Positions 1 to 8,914 of a stretch of DNA of 64,000 nucleotides are shown here, in pieces. Made by a program: the position numbers and the translations under genes. The notes below the pieces were generated by a model. It saw only the letters and a list, made by a program, of their open reading frames with translations. It made no database searches and had not been told where the DNA came from. Source of the DNA: Paenibacillus sp. HWE-109 (GTDB taxonomy: Bacteria > Bacillota > Bacilli > Paenibacillales > NBRC-103111); NCBI RefSeq assembly GCF_022163125.1, contig NZ_CP091881.1:8388501-8452500 (forward strand), read 5' to 3'. Positions within the stretch are counted from its first letter, which is position 1. Every line of letters starts with the position of its first letter.

Positions 1-2
1 AT

Positions 3-2519
3 GCGCACCTGTGGGAAGAGTTCAAGCAACACGTCGATCAAACGATCCTGGGAGCTCCACCCGCCTACTACATAGATACGATTGAAGAAGATGTATGGCA
101 GCGTATCGTTGGCGACCAGACGGTTGATTTTGCATTTGCTTACCTCATGACGCTAGACGCGCGTTATTTGACGGCTGCCGAAAAATGGACGATGGCTTCC
201 ATCGGTTATCCATCGTGGGGTAGGGGGATCTTTACGAATTCCGACCTTGCTGCCGGGCATCAGTTGTTTAGCCTTGCCGTCGTTTACGACTGGCTGTACG
301 ATGAGCTGGATGCGCCGACCAAATCAACGATCCTGAAAACGTTGAAGGAGCGGGGAACGGAAATGTACAGCAGGGCTACCGGACAGCCTTATAATGGAAA
401 GAAGTTTACCATGTGGTGGACCGAAACTTATTTGCAGAACCACATGTGGGTGGATTTGACCGGATTGACAGCTGCAGCTTTGGCCATTTACGATGTGGAG
501 CCGTCGGTCGTTCCGTGGCTCGATTTCAGTATCGATAAGCTTGCCAAAGTGGAGCAAGCGCTCGGGGATGATGGCGCAAGCCAAGAAGGATTTCCTTATT
601 GGGAGTACGGGGCGGATGCGCTGATCAAATATGCCAAAATGACAAAGCCTTTCATCGGAAGTCATATGCTACAAAACGAATGGTTCCAAAACAACAGCAC
701 GTATGCCGCATACATGATGCTGGGAAGAGATTATTGGACCAGGCAAAGCAGCTACATCAATTATGCCGATACGGCCGGCGTTAACTGGTATGGACCGGAT
801 TATTTGCTGCGAGTATTGGCCGCGGAGAATGGGGATGGCTTGGCACAGTGGCTGGCTTCTCTGGTTGATGACAAAAACATTGACAATCCGATCGACCGAT
901 GGATGGGCATCTTGTACTACGATCCGTCGATTCCGGAAACTCCTGTGACGAGCTTGCCGACCATGCATCACTTCGACGATATGGATATGGTCGTCTCTCG
1001 TTCCGGCTGGTCGGGGGATGAAAGCGTCTTGTATTTCAAGAGCGGCCCGCCGATAGGGCACAAGGAAAGAGAAACGAATACAGTCGCGCCCATATACGAT
1101 TGGGGGGCATCGCATGTGCATCCTGACGCCAATCATATGGTGCTTCATGCAAATGGCGAGTATTTGCTCCGCGACGATGGCTTTTCCGACAAGCTGACGG
1201 CTAATCACAACACCTTATTAATTAACGGGAAAGGGCAGCTCGGGGAAGGGGGAAGATGGTTCGATTTCAACAAAGACAGAAGTTCGCAGGTGACACCGCA
1301 CATCATCAAGACGGAAACAGGAAGCAGCTTCGATTATATGGCGGGCGATGCAACAGGAGCTTACGACATGACGGAAACCAGCCTGCAGAAATTCGAACGG
1401 CATCTGATCTATCTGAAACCGAATACGCTGATCGTCATTGACGATATTCATCTGGCAGCGCCGCAAGACCTGGAATTGCGATTTTTCCCGGAGTCGCAGC
1501 AAATACTCGGCAATGGGAACGATTCCTACTTGGCCTTCAGCCAGAAAAATACGTTGCGATTTCAATCGTTGACGCCGGACGGAACCGAAGTGCAAGCGGA
1601 GCCAGTCTACTATAAAAGCGATAGCTTCAAAGGCAATCGGACTGCGTTCACGATCAAGAATGAGAGCGCGACTGTCTGGCGCAATGCCGTGGCCATCAGC
1701 TGGGAGAAGGGGGAAGCGGTCCCTGCCGATATCGCGTTGACGAAAACGGGCGATGTGTGGACATTTGATACCGGTACGCAGGCAGTGGCGTTCGATTTTG
1801 CAACACAGCATGTAACTGAAACGGAGAGTACGAGTACCGGAACAACGTCGGATCCTGCAACGTTAGAGGCCATTAAAATCAATGGAAAGCTGCTGGACAA
1901 TTATCGCCGGGATCAATATACGTATAATTACTCGTACGAAAATAAGAAACCCGATCCACAAATTACCTATTTGAAACGTAATCCAACAGACGTTGTAAAT
2001 ATGACCTATACGGGAACGATTCCGGGAACCGTTCAATTACAGGTAATCTCGGCGGATGCAGCAACAACGCATACGTATACGATTAATATTGAAAAGACGG
2101 ATGTATTGCCTATCTACAATTCGACAAGCAGTACTTATATCGAGCAGTCAGGACCCTGGAACGTTTACGATGAAGATATGCAAACTTTCTGGTCAGCGAA
2201 GATAAGCGCGGAGCATATAACGAGCGAAAATCCGAATGGGTATCCGTGGATGACGCTTGATCTCGGGGCTAGCCAGAGTGTTAGCGAGCTAGCAGTTGCT
2301 TGGTACAACGGAACGAAGCGTCAGGCGTATTTCGATGTTGACGTTTCATTGGATGGGGTCAGTTGGGTGGCGGCCGGTTCTTTTACAAGCAGCGGTACGA
2401 CCGACGATTACGAAACCTATCCTATTACACCGACATCAGCGAGGTATGTAAGGTTTTGGGGCAAAGGAACATCGACCGGCATTATTAATAGTATCAAGGA
2501 AATCACGGTTTACGAGTAA
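3..2519 (+). CDS. Heparinase II/III-like secreted polysaccharide lyase with C-terminal F5/8C module (5' end outside window)
   Basis: The reading frame is open to the left edge, so the true start and any signal peptide lie outside the window; the first internal ATG at 147 is not the start. The N-terminal two thirds resemble the alpha/alpha-toroid plus beta-sandwich fold of heparinase II/III and oligo-alginate lyase families, with a His/Asp-rich segment (HVHPDANH, near base 1115) and a following GEYLLRDDGF stretch typical of the heparinase II/III-like domain. About bases 1858-2100 encode a cadherin-like beta-sandwich linker, and 2110-2519 a discoidin (F5/8 type C) domain that probably binds sugar. 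The likely role is beta-elimination of a uronate-containing polysaccharide outside the cell. The fold assignment is fairly secure; substrate and PL family number are not. Confidence 0.75.
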   Translation, partial: AHLWEEFKQHVDQTILGAPPAYYIDTIEEDVWQRIVGDQTVDFAFAYLMTLDARYLTAAEKWTMASIGYPSWGRGIFTNSDLAAGHQLFSLAVVYDWLYDELDAPTKSTILKTLKERGTEMYSRATGQPYNGKKFTMWWTETYLQNHMWVDLTGLTAAALAIYDVEPSVVPWLDFSIDKLAKVEQALGDDGASQEGFPYWEYGADALIKYAKMTKPFIGSHMLQNEWFQNNSTYAAYMMLGRDYWTRQSSYINYADTAGVNWYGPDYLLRVLAAENGDGLAQWLASLVDDKNIDNPIDRWMGILYYDPSIPETPVTSLPTMHHFDDMDMVVSRSGWSGDESVLYFKSGPPIGHKERETNTVAPIYDWGASHVHPDANHMVLHANGEYLLRDDGFSDKLTANHNTLLINGKGQLGEGGRWFDFNKDRSSQVTPHIIKTETGSSFDYMAGDATGAYDMTETSLQKFERHLIYLKPNTLIVIDDIHLAAPQDLELRFFPESQQILGNGNDSYLAFSQKNTLRFQSLTPDGTEVQAEPVYYKSDSFKGNRTAFTIKNESATVWRNAVAISWEKGEAVPADIALTKTGDVWTFDTGTQAVAFDFATQHVTETESTSTGTTSDPATLEAIKINGKLLDNYRRDQYTYNYSYENKKPDPQITYLKRNPTDVVNMTYTGTIPGTVQLQVISADAATTHTYTINIEKTDVLPIYNSTSSTYIEQSGPWNVYDEDMQTFWSAKISAEHITSENPNGYPWMTLDLGASQSVSELAVAWYNGTKRQAYFDVDVSLDGVSWVAAGSFTSSGTTDDYETYPITPTSARYVRFWGKGTSTGIINSIKEITVYE

Positions 2520-2611
2520 GAAGAATGCAGGGTTAAAGAAATAAGGACATGGCGCAGGAGGATGCTTCCACCTGTGCCATGTTGCTTAATAGTAAGAGGA
2601 AGAAGGAACGC

Positions 2612-2876
2612 GTGGAAAAAGTTGATCTGGTCGGCGCGGGCTCTAGAGCCTTTCATATGTTTGCCGAACCGCTGCCGTCGGAGTGGAAAGGAATCGTCGA
2701 TTTTGTGGGGTATACGACCACAATACGGAAAATGCGTGGAAGTAACAGCAGCACATGGGAAAATTACAGCAATCAATCCGATTCCCCATGATAAGCATCT
2801 CCCTTGGCTATCGCCTGGATGGATCGATTTGCAGGTTAACGGCTATGCGGGTGCTGAAAGGGTAGACTGTGTATAG
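2612..2876 (+). pseudogene. Relic of a Gfo/Idh/MocA dehydrogenase start joined to a NagA-like fragment
   Basis: A GTG at 2612 follows a good ribosome binding site (AGAAGGA, 4 nt away) and opens a short frame reading VDLVGAGSRAFHMFAEPL, the usual N-terminal nucleotide-binding start of Gfo/Idh/MocA dehydrogenases. Near base 2705 similarity jumps to another frame (VYDHNTENAW). From about 2738 a further segment reads PGWIDLQVNGYAGAE, which looks like the PGfIDlqvNGy metal-site region of N-acetylglucosamine-6-phosphate deacetylase. It stops at 2874-2876. Neither part is long enough to work. This is best read as a deletion junction between two sugar-catabolism genes that has also been frameshifted. 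Identification rests on short motifs. Confidence 0.5.
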
Positions 2877-3070
2877 CGGAGCAAGGAAATTTTAATTTGC
2901 CTTAACAAGAACAATCAAAAAATAAATAGAATGAAAGAGTAGATTCATACACCGAATAGCATATTCCATGAGATACGACGGTTCGGAATATCCAGAGAAA
3001 CTAAATATATGGTAGAGGCATCAGCAATTAAGCTATCTGGATAACGTTTGTTGATAGGGATCTCTTTATA

Positions 3071-3234
3071 AATAGTTTGTAAGAAGTACTTCAAAACTTA
3101 GTTGTAATTCAGGGTATTCACTCCCAAAACCCACTTCAAAACTTAATTTGTAAATTGGTTTTATATAAAAAGCCAGCAAACCCTTGAGTTTGCTGGCTTC
3201 TTGCACTTCAAAACTTATTTGTCACCCAACATTA
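3071..3234 (+). repeat. Interspersed repeat copy A (164 bp, terminator-bearing, three 20-bp sites)
   Basis: Three copies of a motif close to ACTTCAAAACTTATTTGT lie at about 3088, 3133 and 3205. Between the second and third is a perfect 11-bp stem hairpin (AGCCAGCAAAC with GTTTGCTGGCT, 3171-3198) followed by a pyrimidine-rich tail. The copy ends in TTTGTCACCCAACA. Copy B (14030-14193) has the same length, layout and orientation. Read on the other strand the element starts TGTTGGGTGACAAATAAG, which resembles the terminal TGT and repeated transposase sites of Tn7/Tn5053-like transposons. That relationship is inference; no transposase lies nearby. Confidence 0.75.
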
Positions 3235-3353
3235 GATGAAACCTCTCGTACCACACAACCAGCAATCATCAATCAATCATCTGCTCCTAGTTCTGTTGTA
3301 ATGCATTTCTTCATAAAGCCAAACTAGTTGACATAGTTAAACTTTAAGTGTGT

Positions 3354-3452
3354 GTGAAAGTATCCTTCGGCTGGGCGTTCAAGGACGACAACGTCCCATC
3401 CGACGCGCTGTTGACGGATTGCGGCAAAGATTTCTACAAAGCGCGTCCTTAA
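3354..3452 (+). pseudogene. Possible 3' relic of an unidentified protein
   Basis: A 32-codon open stretch ending in TAA at 3450-3452 reads VKVSFGWAFKDDNVP, then SDALLTDCGKDFYKARP. It has higher GC than the surrounding AT-rich spacer and normal-looking amino-acid composition, so it may be the surviving C-terminus of a deleted gene. There is no start or ribosome binding site, and the family was not recognised. Confidence 0.25.
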
Positions 3453-3512
3453 CGGAAATCCCTACAAATTACTCAATAATTGGCTTCAAGTAGTGACTTT
3501 CTTCCTCCCAAG

Positions 3513-3546
3513 GTAAAAATAGTGCACATTTTTGTAGTTTGTCTAC
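3513..3546 (+). promoter_or_regulatory. Probable response-regulator operator upstream of the region 1 kinase gene
   Basis: The half-site GTAAAAATAGTGCAC (3513-3527) is nearly identical to GTAAAAATTGTGCAC at 6920-6934, upstream of the transporter operon controlled by the same system. A weaker second half-site starts 21 bp later (GTAGTTTGTCTAC). Two direct half-sites one to two helical turns apart are typical for AraC-type DNA-binding domains such as the one at the C-terminus of the neighbouring regulator. It suggests autoregulation. No convincing -35/-10 pair was fixed. Confidence 0.5.
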
Positions 3547-3628
3547 CTCCTTTTTTACCAATTATCGCTTATGATACTGGTATGGAAACACTCAACCATC
3601 GAAGACAGAACTGGAAAGAGGTAGTGCG

Positions 3629-5374
3629 ATGCGTCATCTCCCCCGTTATTCCTTTTACACGAGAATTCAGGTATCTTTCTTGCTGCTTATTCTACTTCCC
3701 ACAACTCTAATTTCTTTTCTCAGCTATTCCGCCACCCAAGAGAATGTTAAGGATAAAATCCAGCTCAGTAATCAATCGGTGCTAAAGGTCATGGCCATGG
3801 ATATCGCCAAAATGATCGATGATCTTGCATACGCTTCCAACTTTTTCGTCCAGGATAAGCAGGCGCTGGATCCTTTGCGAGGATTTCGTTCGATGCAAGG
3901 AATTCGGAGCTCACAGGATGACAGCAGCTACCACCAGATCAAGGATTTTTTCGGGCAGGTTTCCGTGAAGACGATGAATACCGATATTTTTATGTTTGCA
4001 GCGAACGACCATGATTTTATCGTCGAATCCTCGGAAACATGGACGCTGACACCAGAGCAAATCCAGCAGAGCTGGAACGATGTCAAGGACCGTGTCGATC
4101 CCAACAATCCGAAAGTGCTGCAATGGCTCGGGACTCGTGATAATGCCGACAATCAGCTCCAGGACCATTATTTTATCGCCAGAGTGCTTCGTGATCCGGT
4201 CGACAACCAGTATTTGGCTACACTCGTTATTGTAATTTCCAGCGATTATTTCAAAAAAATGTTCAATCAAATTTCATCGGGTACTATGACACTCATTGAC
4301 GGAAACGGTGACACTATCGCCACCGGACCCTCGGGCGGCCACAGGGATGCGGTGTTGTCCTCCGCCGAAGTGAAGAACGAAGTTCTGATCTCAAAGTCGG
4401 GATGGACACTCCAATACGTGAATACGAAGAAGGAAGTAACCGGACAAATCTCTCAGACCTTTTATATCTCCGTTCTTATCGCAATCCCTTTTTTCGTCAT
4501 CTTCTTGTTTCTTTCGTTCTATATGGCGAAAAGGCTCCACAGGCCGATCCGCAAGCTTCAAGCCGGTGTCAAGCAGTTTGGCAACGGGAACCGCAATATC
4601 CGGTTTCAGGCTGACGGTGGGGATGAAATTGCCGATTTGGGTCGAACACTCAATCATATGTTAGATCAAATTAATACGCTGATCACCGATATCGAGCAGG
4701 AGCAGGAGCAGAAGCGGGTGCTCGAGCTGCAGGCGTTGTATGCCCAAATTCGGCCTCATTTTCTATTAAATACGTTGAATTCCATCAAATGCAGCCTAAT
4801 TCTCCAGGACGATGAGATGCATAGTCAAAAGATCGATTCCCTAATGAGTCTGCTCAGGGCCTACTTGAAATTTAACGAGTCCTCCACATTTCGTCTGGAA
4901 TACAAATTACTTGCTCACTATGTGGATATTATGCAGCTGAGGTCCGATATGCAGATGGAGCTTGTCGTCGATATGCCGGAAAGCGTGCTGGAACTTGAGC
5001 TTCCCAAGCTGCTCTTGCAGCCGATTGTGGAGAATGCGATCGTACATGGTTTTACAGAAGAAGGAAGGGCTCCTCGGATCGTGCTTCAGGCGAGGCAGGA
5101 GAAAAGCTTTTTACAAATCGATATCAAGGATAACGGGGACGGAATGGGCGAACAGAAGCTGCGCATCATGGACGACTGGCTGCAGAGTTCCGATCTGGAG
5201 TCGACCGGTCCTTATCAACGCGTCGGTCTTCTAAACGTGCTCAAGCGGATGCGCATGACCTACGGCCGTGAGGCCGGCATGCGGTTAATGGCGAACGAGA
5301 CGGGTGGGTTGACGGTGCGCCTCACGATTCCGAGTGAAAGGATGAATGGACATGATCAAAGTGATGCTTGTTGA
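3629..5374 (+). CDS. YesM-type sensor histidine kinase (region 1)
   Basis: This 581-residue membrane kinase probably senses an external oligosaccharide and phosphorylates the regulator encoded next. It has a first transmembrane segment at about residues 13-33, an extracellular sensor region to about 280, a second transmembrane segment (about 285-305), a HAMP linker, and a His_kinase plus HATPase_c domain. The phospho-acceptor His lies at about residue 377 in IRPHFLLNTLNSIK, and the N-box reads QPIVENAIVHGF. The ATG follows GAAAGAGG at a suitable distance. It overlaps the regulator gene by 23 bp, so the two are translationally coupled. The substrate cannot be read from the sequence. Confidence 0.9.
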   Translation: MRHLPRYSFYTRIQVSFLLLILLPTTLISFLSYSATQENVKDKIQLSNQSVLKVMAMDIAKMIDDLAYASNFFVQDKQALDPLRGFRSMQGIRSSQDDSSYHQIKDFFGQVSVKTMNTDIFMFAANDHDFIVESSETWTLTPEQIQQSWNDVKDRVDPNNPKVLQWLGTRDNADNQLQDHYFIARVLRDPVDNQYLATLVIVISSDYFKKMFNQISSGTMTLIDGNGDTIATGPSGGHRDAVLSSAEVKNEVLISKSGWTLQYVNTKKEVTGQISQTFYISVLIAIPFFVIFLFLSFYMAKRLHRPIRKLQAGVKQFGNGNRNIRFQADGGDEIADLGRTLNHMLDQINTLITDIEQEQEQKRVLELQALYAQIRPHFLLNTLNSIKCSLILQDDEMHSQKIDSLMSLLRAYLKFNESSTFRLEYKLLAHYVDIMQLRSDMQMELVVDMPESVLELELPKLLLQPIVENAIVHGFTEEGRAPRIVLQARQEKSFLQIDIKDNGDGMGEQKLRIMDDWLQSSDLESTGPYQRVGLLNVLKRMRMTYGREAGMRLMANETGGLTVRLTIPSERMNGHDQSDAC

Positions 5375-6917
5375 CGACGATGTACCTATGCTCAAATATT
5401 TGGCCAAGCTGGTCCCTTGGCAGGAACTGGGCCTTAAGGTAGTGGCTGAAGCCCAGTCGGCGAAACGGGCCTTGCAGTACTTACGGGAGGTGGAACCGGA
5501 TCTCATCGTAACGGACATCGGCATGCCGGGGATGGACGGCTTGGAGCTTATCAAGGAATGTAAGCGGCTGAAACCGGGAATCGGTGTCATCTTCCTGACC
5601 TGTCATGAAGAGTTTCATTATGCCCGTAAGGCTGTTCAGTTGGACGCCTACGATTATTTGCTGAAGGATGAGCTGACGGCGGAACAGCTGGTACAGTCAC
5701 TGCAAAAGGCGATTGCCTGCATTCGCGAGGATCGTGAGACTAGAAGTGAACTGACTTATAAGCAGGATTTACTTAAAAATAGGGAAATGTTGAAACAACA
5801 GTTTTTTCAACAAGTTGTCACGTCCCCTACTGCCGAAGGGCTGCTTCATTATGGGCAGCGTCTAGGTGTGGAATGGAAGCACCCGCAGTTCATTCTATCG
5901 CTGGGTTCGCTCCAGTATCGATCTTTCTCCAATCGCTACCGATACGAAGATAGGGAACTGCTCCTGTACGCAATCAGCAATATTTCCAGCGAAATTCCGG
6001 TTGAGTCAATCACAATAACCACCTTTATTGAGCCTGATGGGGGGTTGGTATGTGTAGGCAATTACCAGCCCACTCTGAATATTAAAGGGATGGAGCTGTT
6101 TGAAAGATACTTGCAGATGCTGACGGAAAAGGTACGGGAGTTCCTGGGGATCGACGTCTATTTTTCTTACGGCAGTCCGATCAAGGAGATATCTTCTATG
6201 AAGCCGCATTACAAACGGCTTAAAACATGGTGGAGGTCCACCTATTATGAGGGCGCATCCTTCAGCAAGATGCCGAATTATACAGATCCTCTCTGGGCGA
6301 TTGATGTGTTAAGTGTCGTCGGTGAGGAGCTCGATCGAATCCGCAAAGCGTTCAAGGAGCTTGATGAGACGGAAACCATGACTTTAACGGCCGAAATCAA
6401 AAATAAAGCCGTGAGCACCCGCTTGGACCCGGAAGAGTGGAAGTCCCGATTGTCCCAATGGATGCGGGTGCTTGAGCTGGAAGATTACCGAAACAGTGAT
6501 AATTCGTTTCATGAGTGCTTGATCCGAACGAGCCGATTGGACGATACGATGTTTCTTATTGAGGCGAGAATCAAGGATCTGATCGCTTCCAAGCTCCCCC
6601 AGCTCAATCGTAAGCCGAAGATCCAGCAGATCGAGCAGTATATCTCGGAACATTTATCGGAGCAACTGTCGCTGATCGATGTCGCCAACTATCTGTATCT
6701 GAACCCAAGCTACCTGTCCCGTTATTTCAAGCTGGAGACGGGCATGAACTTCACCGACTATTTGCATAGGTACAAGATGAAGCTGGCCTGCCGCCTGCTG
6801 AAGAGCAAGGAGGATAACATCGAGATCATTTCCTTAAAACTGGGCTATGCGGATCGCACTTACTTCTCCAAAATGTTCAAAAAGTATGTCGGAGTCTCCC
6901 CGAAGGATTACCGCTGA
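5352..6917 (+). CDS. YesN-type response regulator with AraC-family DNA-binding domain (region 1)
   Basis: This cytoplasmic transcription factor partners the kinase upstream. Residues 1-120 form a receiver domain (IKVMLVDDD acid pocket, phospho-acceptor Asp55 in IVTDIGMPGMDG, conserved Lys in DYLLKDE). The middle is a variable coiled linker, and the last 100 residues are a double helix-turn-helix AraC domain (QLSLIDVANYLYLNPSYLSR, then GYADRTYFSKMFKKYVG). The ATG at 5352 is preferred over 5346 because AAAGGA lies 9 nt upstream. Immediately after the stop come two direct copies of its likely binding site (6920-6954), pointing to activation of the importer operon that follows. Confidence 0.9.
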   Translation: MIKVMLVDDDVPMLKYLAKLVPWQELGLKVVAEAQSAKRALQYLREVEPDLIVTDIGMPGMDGLELIKECKRLKPGIGVIFLTCHEEFHYARKAVQLDAYDYLLKDELTAEQLVQSLQKAIACIREDRETRSELTYKQDLLKNREMLKQQFFQQVVTSPTAEGLLHYGQRLGVEWKHPQFILSLGSLQYRSFSNRYRYEDRELLLYAISNISSEIPVESITITTFIEPDGGLVCVGNYQPTLNIKGMELFERYLQMLTEKVREFLGIDVYFSYGSPIKEISSMKPHYKRLKTWWRSTYYEGASFSKMPNYTDPLWAIDVLSVVGEELDRIRKAFKELDETETMTLTAEIKNKAVSTRLDPEEWKSRLSQWMRVLELEDYRNSDNSFHECLIRTSRLDDTMFLIEARIKDLIASKLPQLNRKPKIQQIEQYISEHLSEQLSLIDVANYLYLNPSYLSRYFKLETGMNFTDYLHRYKMKLACRLLKSKEDNIEIISLKLGYADRTYFSKMFKKYVGVSPKDYR

Positions 6918-6919
6918 AC

Positions 6920-6954
6920 GTAAAAATTGTGCACAAATGGGTAAAAATTGGCAC
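6920..6954 (+). promoter_or_regulatory. Direct-repeat operator upstream of the region 1 ABC importer
   Basis: GTAAAAATTGTGCAC (6920-6934) and GTAAAAATTGGCAC (6941-6954) are direct repeats with a 21-bp period, that is two turns of the helix on the same face. The same half-site occurs at 3513. This is the layout expected for an AraC-type activator dimer. A TATAGT hexamer downstream (near 6980) could be the -10 element but its -35 is poor, which fits an activator-dependent promoter. Confidence 0.6.
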
Positions 6955-7018
6955 GCATCATCGACCTCTGTCATGACCTATAGTTATCCTATAAACAATT
7001 CAGACGGAGGCGATTGGG

Positions 7019-7960
7019 ATGTTTACAAAAGGGATGATCGAAGCCGGTACGCCGGTTTCGCAGACCCGAAGGAAGTATTGGAACAATCATAGAAAAGAGT
7101 CGCTGGCCTCTTGGCTTTTTTTGGCCCCGGAGGTCGTGGGGATCGTGCTGTTAAGTGTATTTCCGATTCTCTTCTCGCTGTATTTAAGCTTCTGCGACTG
7201 GAATCTGGTCGGAGGCTTGGATTCGATCAAATGGACGGGCCTAGAAAATTACAGACTGCTGCTAGAGGACAATAAAGTTCTCATGGCGCTAAAAAACAAT
7301 TTGACGTATACACTGTTTGTCGTGCCGATCGGTATTTTTTTGGCAATGCTGGTGTCCGTCGTCATCCATTCGCGGGTGTATGGCAAAGATTATTTTAAAG
7401 TTGCGTTCTTCGTCCCGTATATTTCTTCGATTGTTGCGCTCGGCTCAGTATGGAGTGCCTTGTTCCATCCTTCGCAAGGTCCGATCAACCGGTTTCTGAT
7501 GAGCTTAGGCATCACCGAACCGCCGAAATGGCTGGCCGACACGCATTACTCCTTGACGGCGATTATTATCATCGCGATCTGGGCGGCGCTAGGGTATCAG
7601 ATCATCATTTTCATTGCTGGTTTGTCGAATATTCCGGAGGAGTTGTACGAGGCGGCGAATATCGACGGAGCGAGCCCTAGACAGCAGTTTTTCGCCATTA
7701 CGCTGCCTATGCTTGGTCCCACACTCTCCTTCCTGATCATCACAACGTTAATGTCGTCGTTCAAGGTATTCGATTTAATCGCTTTTCTGACTGACGGGGG
7801 ACCGAACGAATCGTCGACGGTGCTAGTGTACCGGATTTACGAGGAAGGCTTCCGCAATTTCCGAATGGGCTATGCATCGGCGATCTCGTGGTTACTTTTT
7901 CTTATCGTCGGCTTGCTCACGCTACTTACGTGGAAATTTCAGCGTCAGAAAAACAATTAA
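7019..7960 (+). CDS. ABC sugar transporter permease, MalF/UgpA type (region 1)
   Basis: This inner-membrane subunit of an oligosaccharide importer has 313 residues and about six transmembrane helices, first at about residues 36-56. The EAA loop that docks the ATPase reads EAANIDGASPRQQFFAITLP. It starts at ATG 7019 behind GGAGG and is followed 15 bp later by its partner permease gene. No ATPase gene is in the operon; as in many Paenibacillus importers, a shared MsmX-type ATPase encoded elsewhere is expected. Confidence 0.9.
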   Translation: MFTKGMIEAGTPVSQTRRKYWNNHRKESLASWLFLAPEVVGIVLLSVFPILFSLYLSFCDWNLVGGLDSIKWTGLENYRLLLEDNKVLMALKNNLTYTLFVVPIGIFLAMLVSVVIHSRVYGKDYFKVAFFVPYISSIVALGSVWSALFHPSQGPINRFLMSLGITEPPKWLADTHYSLTAIIIIAIWAALGYQIIIFIAGLSNIPEELYEAANIDGASPRQQFFAITLPMLGPTLSFLIITTLMSSFKVFDLIAFLTDGGPNESSTVLVYRIYEEGFRNFRMGYASAISWLLFLIVGLLTLLTWKFQRQKNN

Positions 7961-7975
7961 AGAGGGTGCAAACAA

Positions 7976-8812
7976 ATGTCACGCAAACGTCAAAAAATGA
8001 TCAGATGGATCACGACGATCGTCATGGGGGCCGTATCTGTTCTATTTCTGGCCCCGCTGCTCTGGATGCTTTCTACGGCTGCCAAATACGAGAAAGATGT
8101 CATGGTGTATCCGATCCAGTGGATACCACAGAAGTTTAATTTCGTTAACAATTTCAGGGAAGTGTGGATGGACAGCGTTCCGTTCGGTTGGTTTTATTTG
8201 AACTCGTTGAAGCTGGCGCTTTTGATGACGGTACTTACACTTATTATTTCATCCATGTCGGCTTTCCCGCTCGCCAAGCTCCAATTCAAGGGGAAGAACC
8301 TGACCTTCGGTCTACTGCTGTCGCTCATGATTATTCCGGGAGAAGCGACTCTTGTGCCGAGATATCTGTTACTCAAATGGCTGCATTTGTATAATACGCA
8401 TACGGGTCTCATCTTTATGGGCATGTTCTCCATCTACTTCACGTTCTTGTTGCGTCAGTTTATGTTAAGTATTCACACCGATTTCATCGAAGCGGCCAAA
8501 ATGGACGGCGCCGGTTACTGGCTACTGTACTGGCGGATTATGCTTCCGCTCTCCAAACCGATTCTGGCTACCGTAGGCATCATCAAATTTATCTGGAGCT
8601 GGAACGATTACCAGGGACCGCTGATTTTCCTCATTAGCCGCAAATTGTACCCGATTCCGCTGGGCCTGCAATTGTTCAAGACGGAATTCGCCGATAACTA
8701 TTCCTTGCTGATGATGGCTTCCTTGTCGGCAATCGTGCCGTTGTTCATCGTGTTTATTGTGCTGCAGAAGCAGGTTATCCAAGGCATATCGCTCGGCGGC
8801 GTGAAAGGGTAA
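7976..8812 (+). CDS. ABC sugar transporter permease, MalG/UgpE type (region 1)
   Basis: This is the second permease of the region 1 importer, 278 residues with about six transmembrane helices. The EAA loop reads EAAKMDGAGYWLLYWRIMLP. The usual short cytoplasmic N-terminus and the C-terminal QGISLGGVKG signature of the MalG group are present. The ribosome binding site is GAGGGTG before ATG 7976. It is co-transcribed with the MalF-type gene and is followed 102 bp later by the binding-protein gene. Confidence 0.9.
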   Translation: MSRKRQKMIRWITTIVMGAVSVLFLAPLLWMLSTAAKYEKDVMVYPIQWIPQKFNFVNNFREVWMDSVPFGWFYLNSLKLALLMTVLTLIISSMSAFPLAKLQFKGKNLTFGLLLSLMIIPGEATLVPRYLLLKWLHLYNTHTGLIFMGMFSIYFTFLLRQFMLSIHTDFIEAAKMDGAGYWLLYWRIMLPLSKPILATVGIIKFIWSWNDYQGPLIFLISRKLYPIPLGLQLFKTEFADNYSLLMMASLSAIVPLFIVFIVLQKQVIQGISLGGVKG

Positions 8813-8914
8813 AGTCAAAAGAACGCACAAAAAGGAAAAAATCGTTCACATGCGAACGCTTCACAGCGAGATACAATTTGATCTGTAACCAACATTCGAT
8901 CAGGGGGAGTTTAC

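Larger units (their letters stand above)
2520..3628. other. Gene-poor interval with relic coding fragments and one repeat element
   Basis: No intact gene was found between the heparinase-like gene and the histidine kinase. The stretch holds a Gfo/Idh-NagA-like relic (2612-2876), a 164-bp repeat (3071-3234), a short C-terminal-looking coding fragment (3354-3452) and the probable operator of the next operon (3513-3546). Bases 2880-3065 and 3236-3350 show nothing recognisable. Confidence 0.7.

Noticed and set aside
669..1811. Two long minus-strand ORFs opposite the heparinase-like gene
   Set aside because: Their translations are rich in Arg, His and Ile with no known domain, they lack ribosome binding sites, and the plus strand has a clear protein family match.
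2549..2791. 80-residue ORF as an intact gene
   Set aside because: Only the part from 2612 has dehydrogenase similarity, and the following similarity moves to other frames, so it is treated as a relic.
3071..3234. CRISPR array
   Set aside because: The short motif recurs at unequal distances with a terminator between copies, and no cas genes are in the window.
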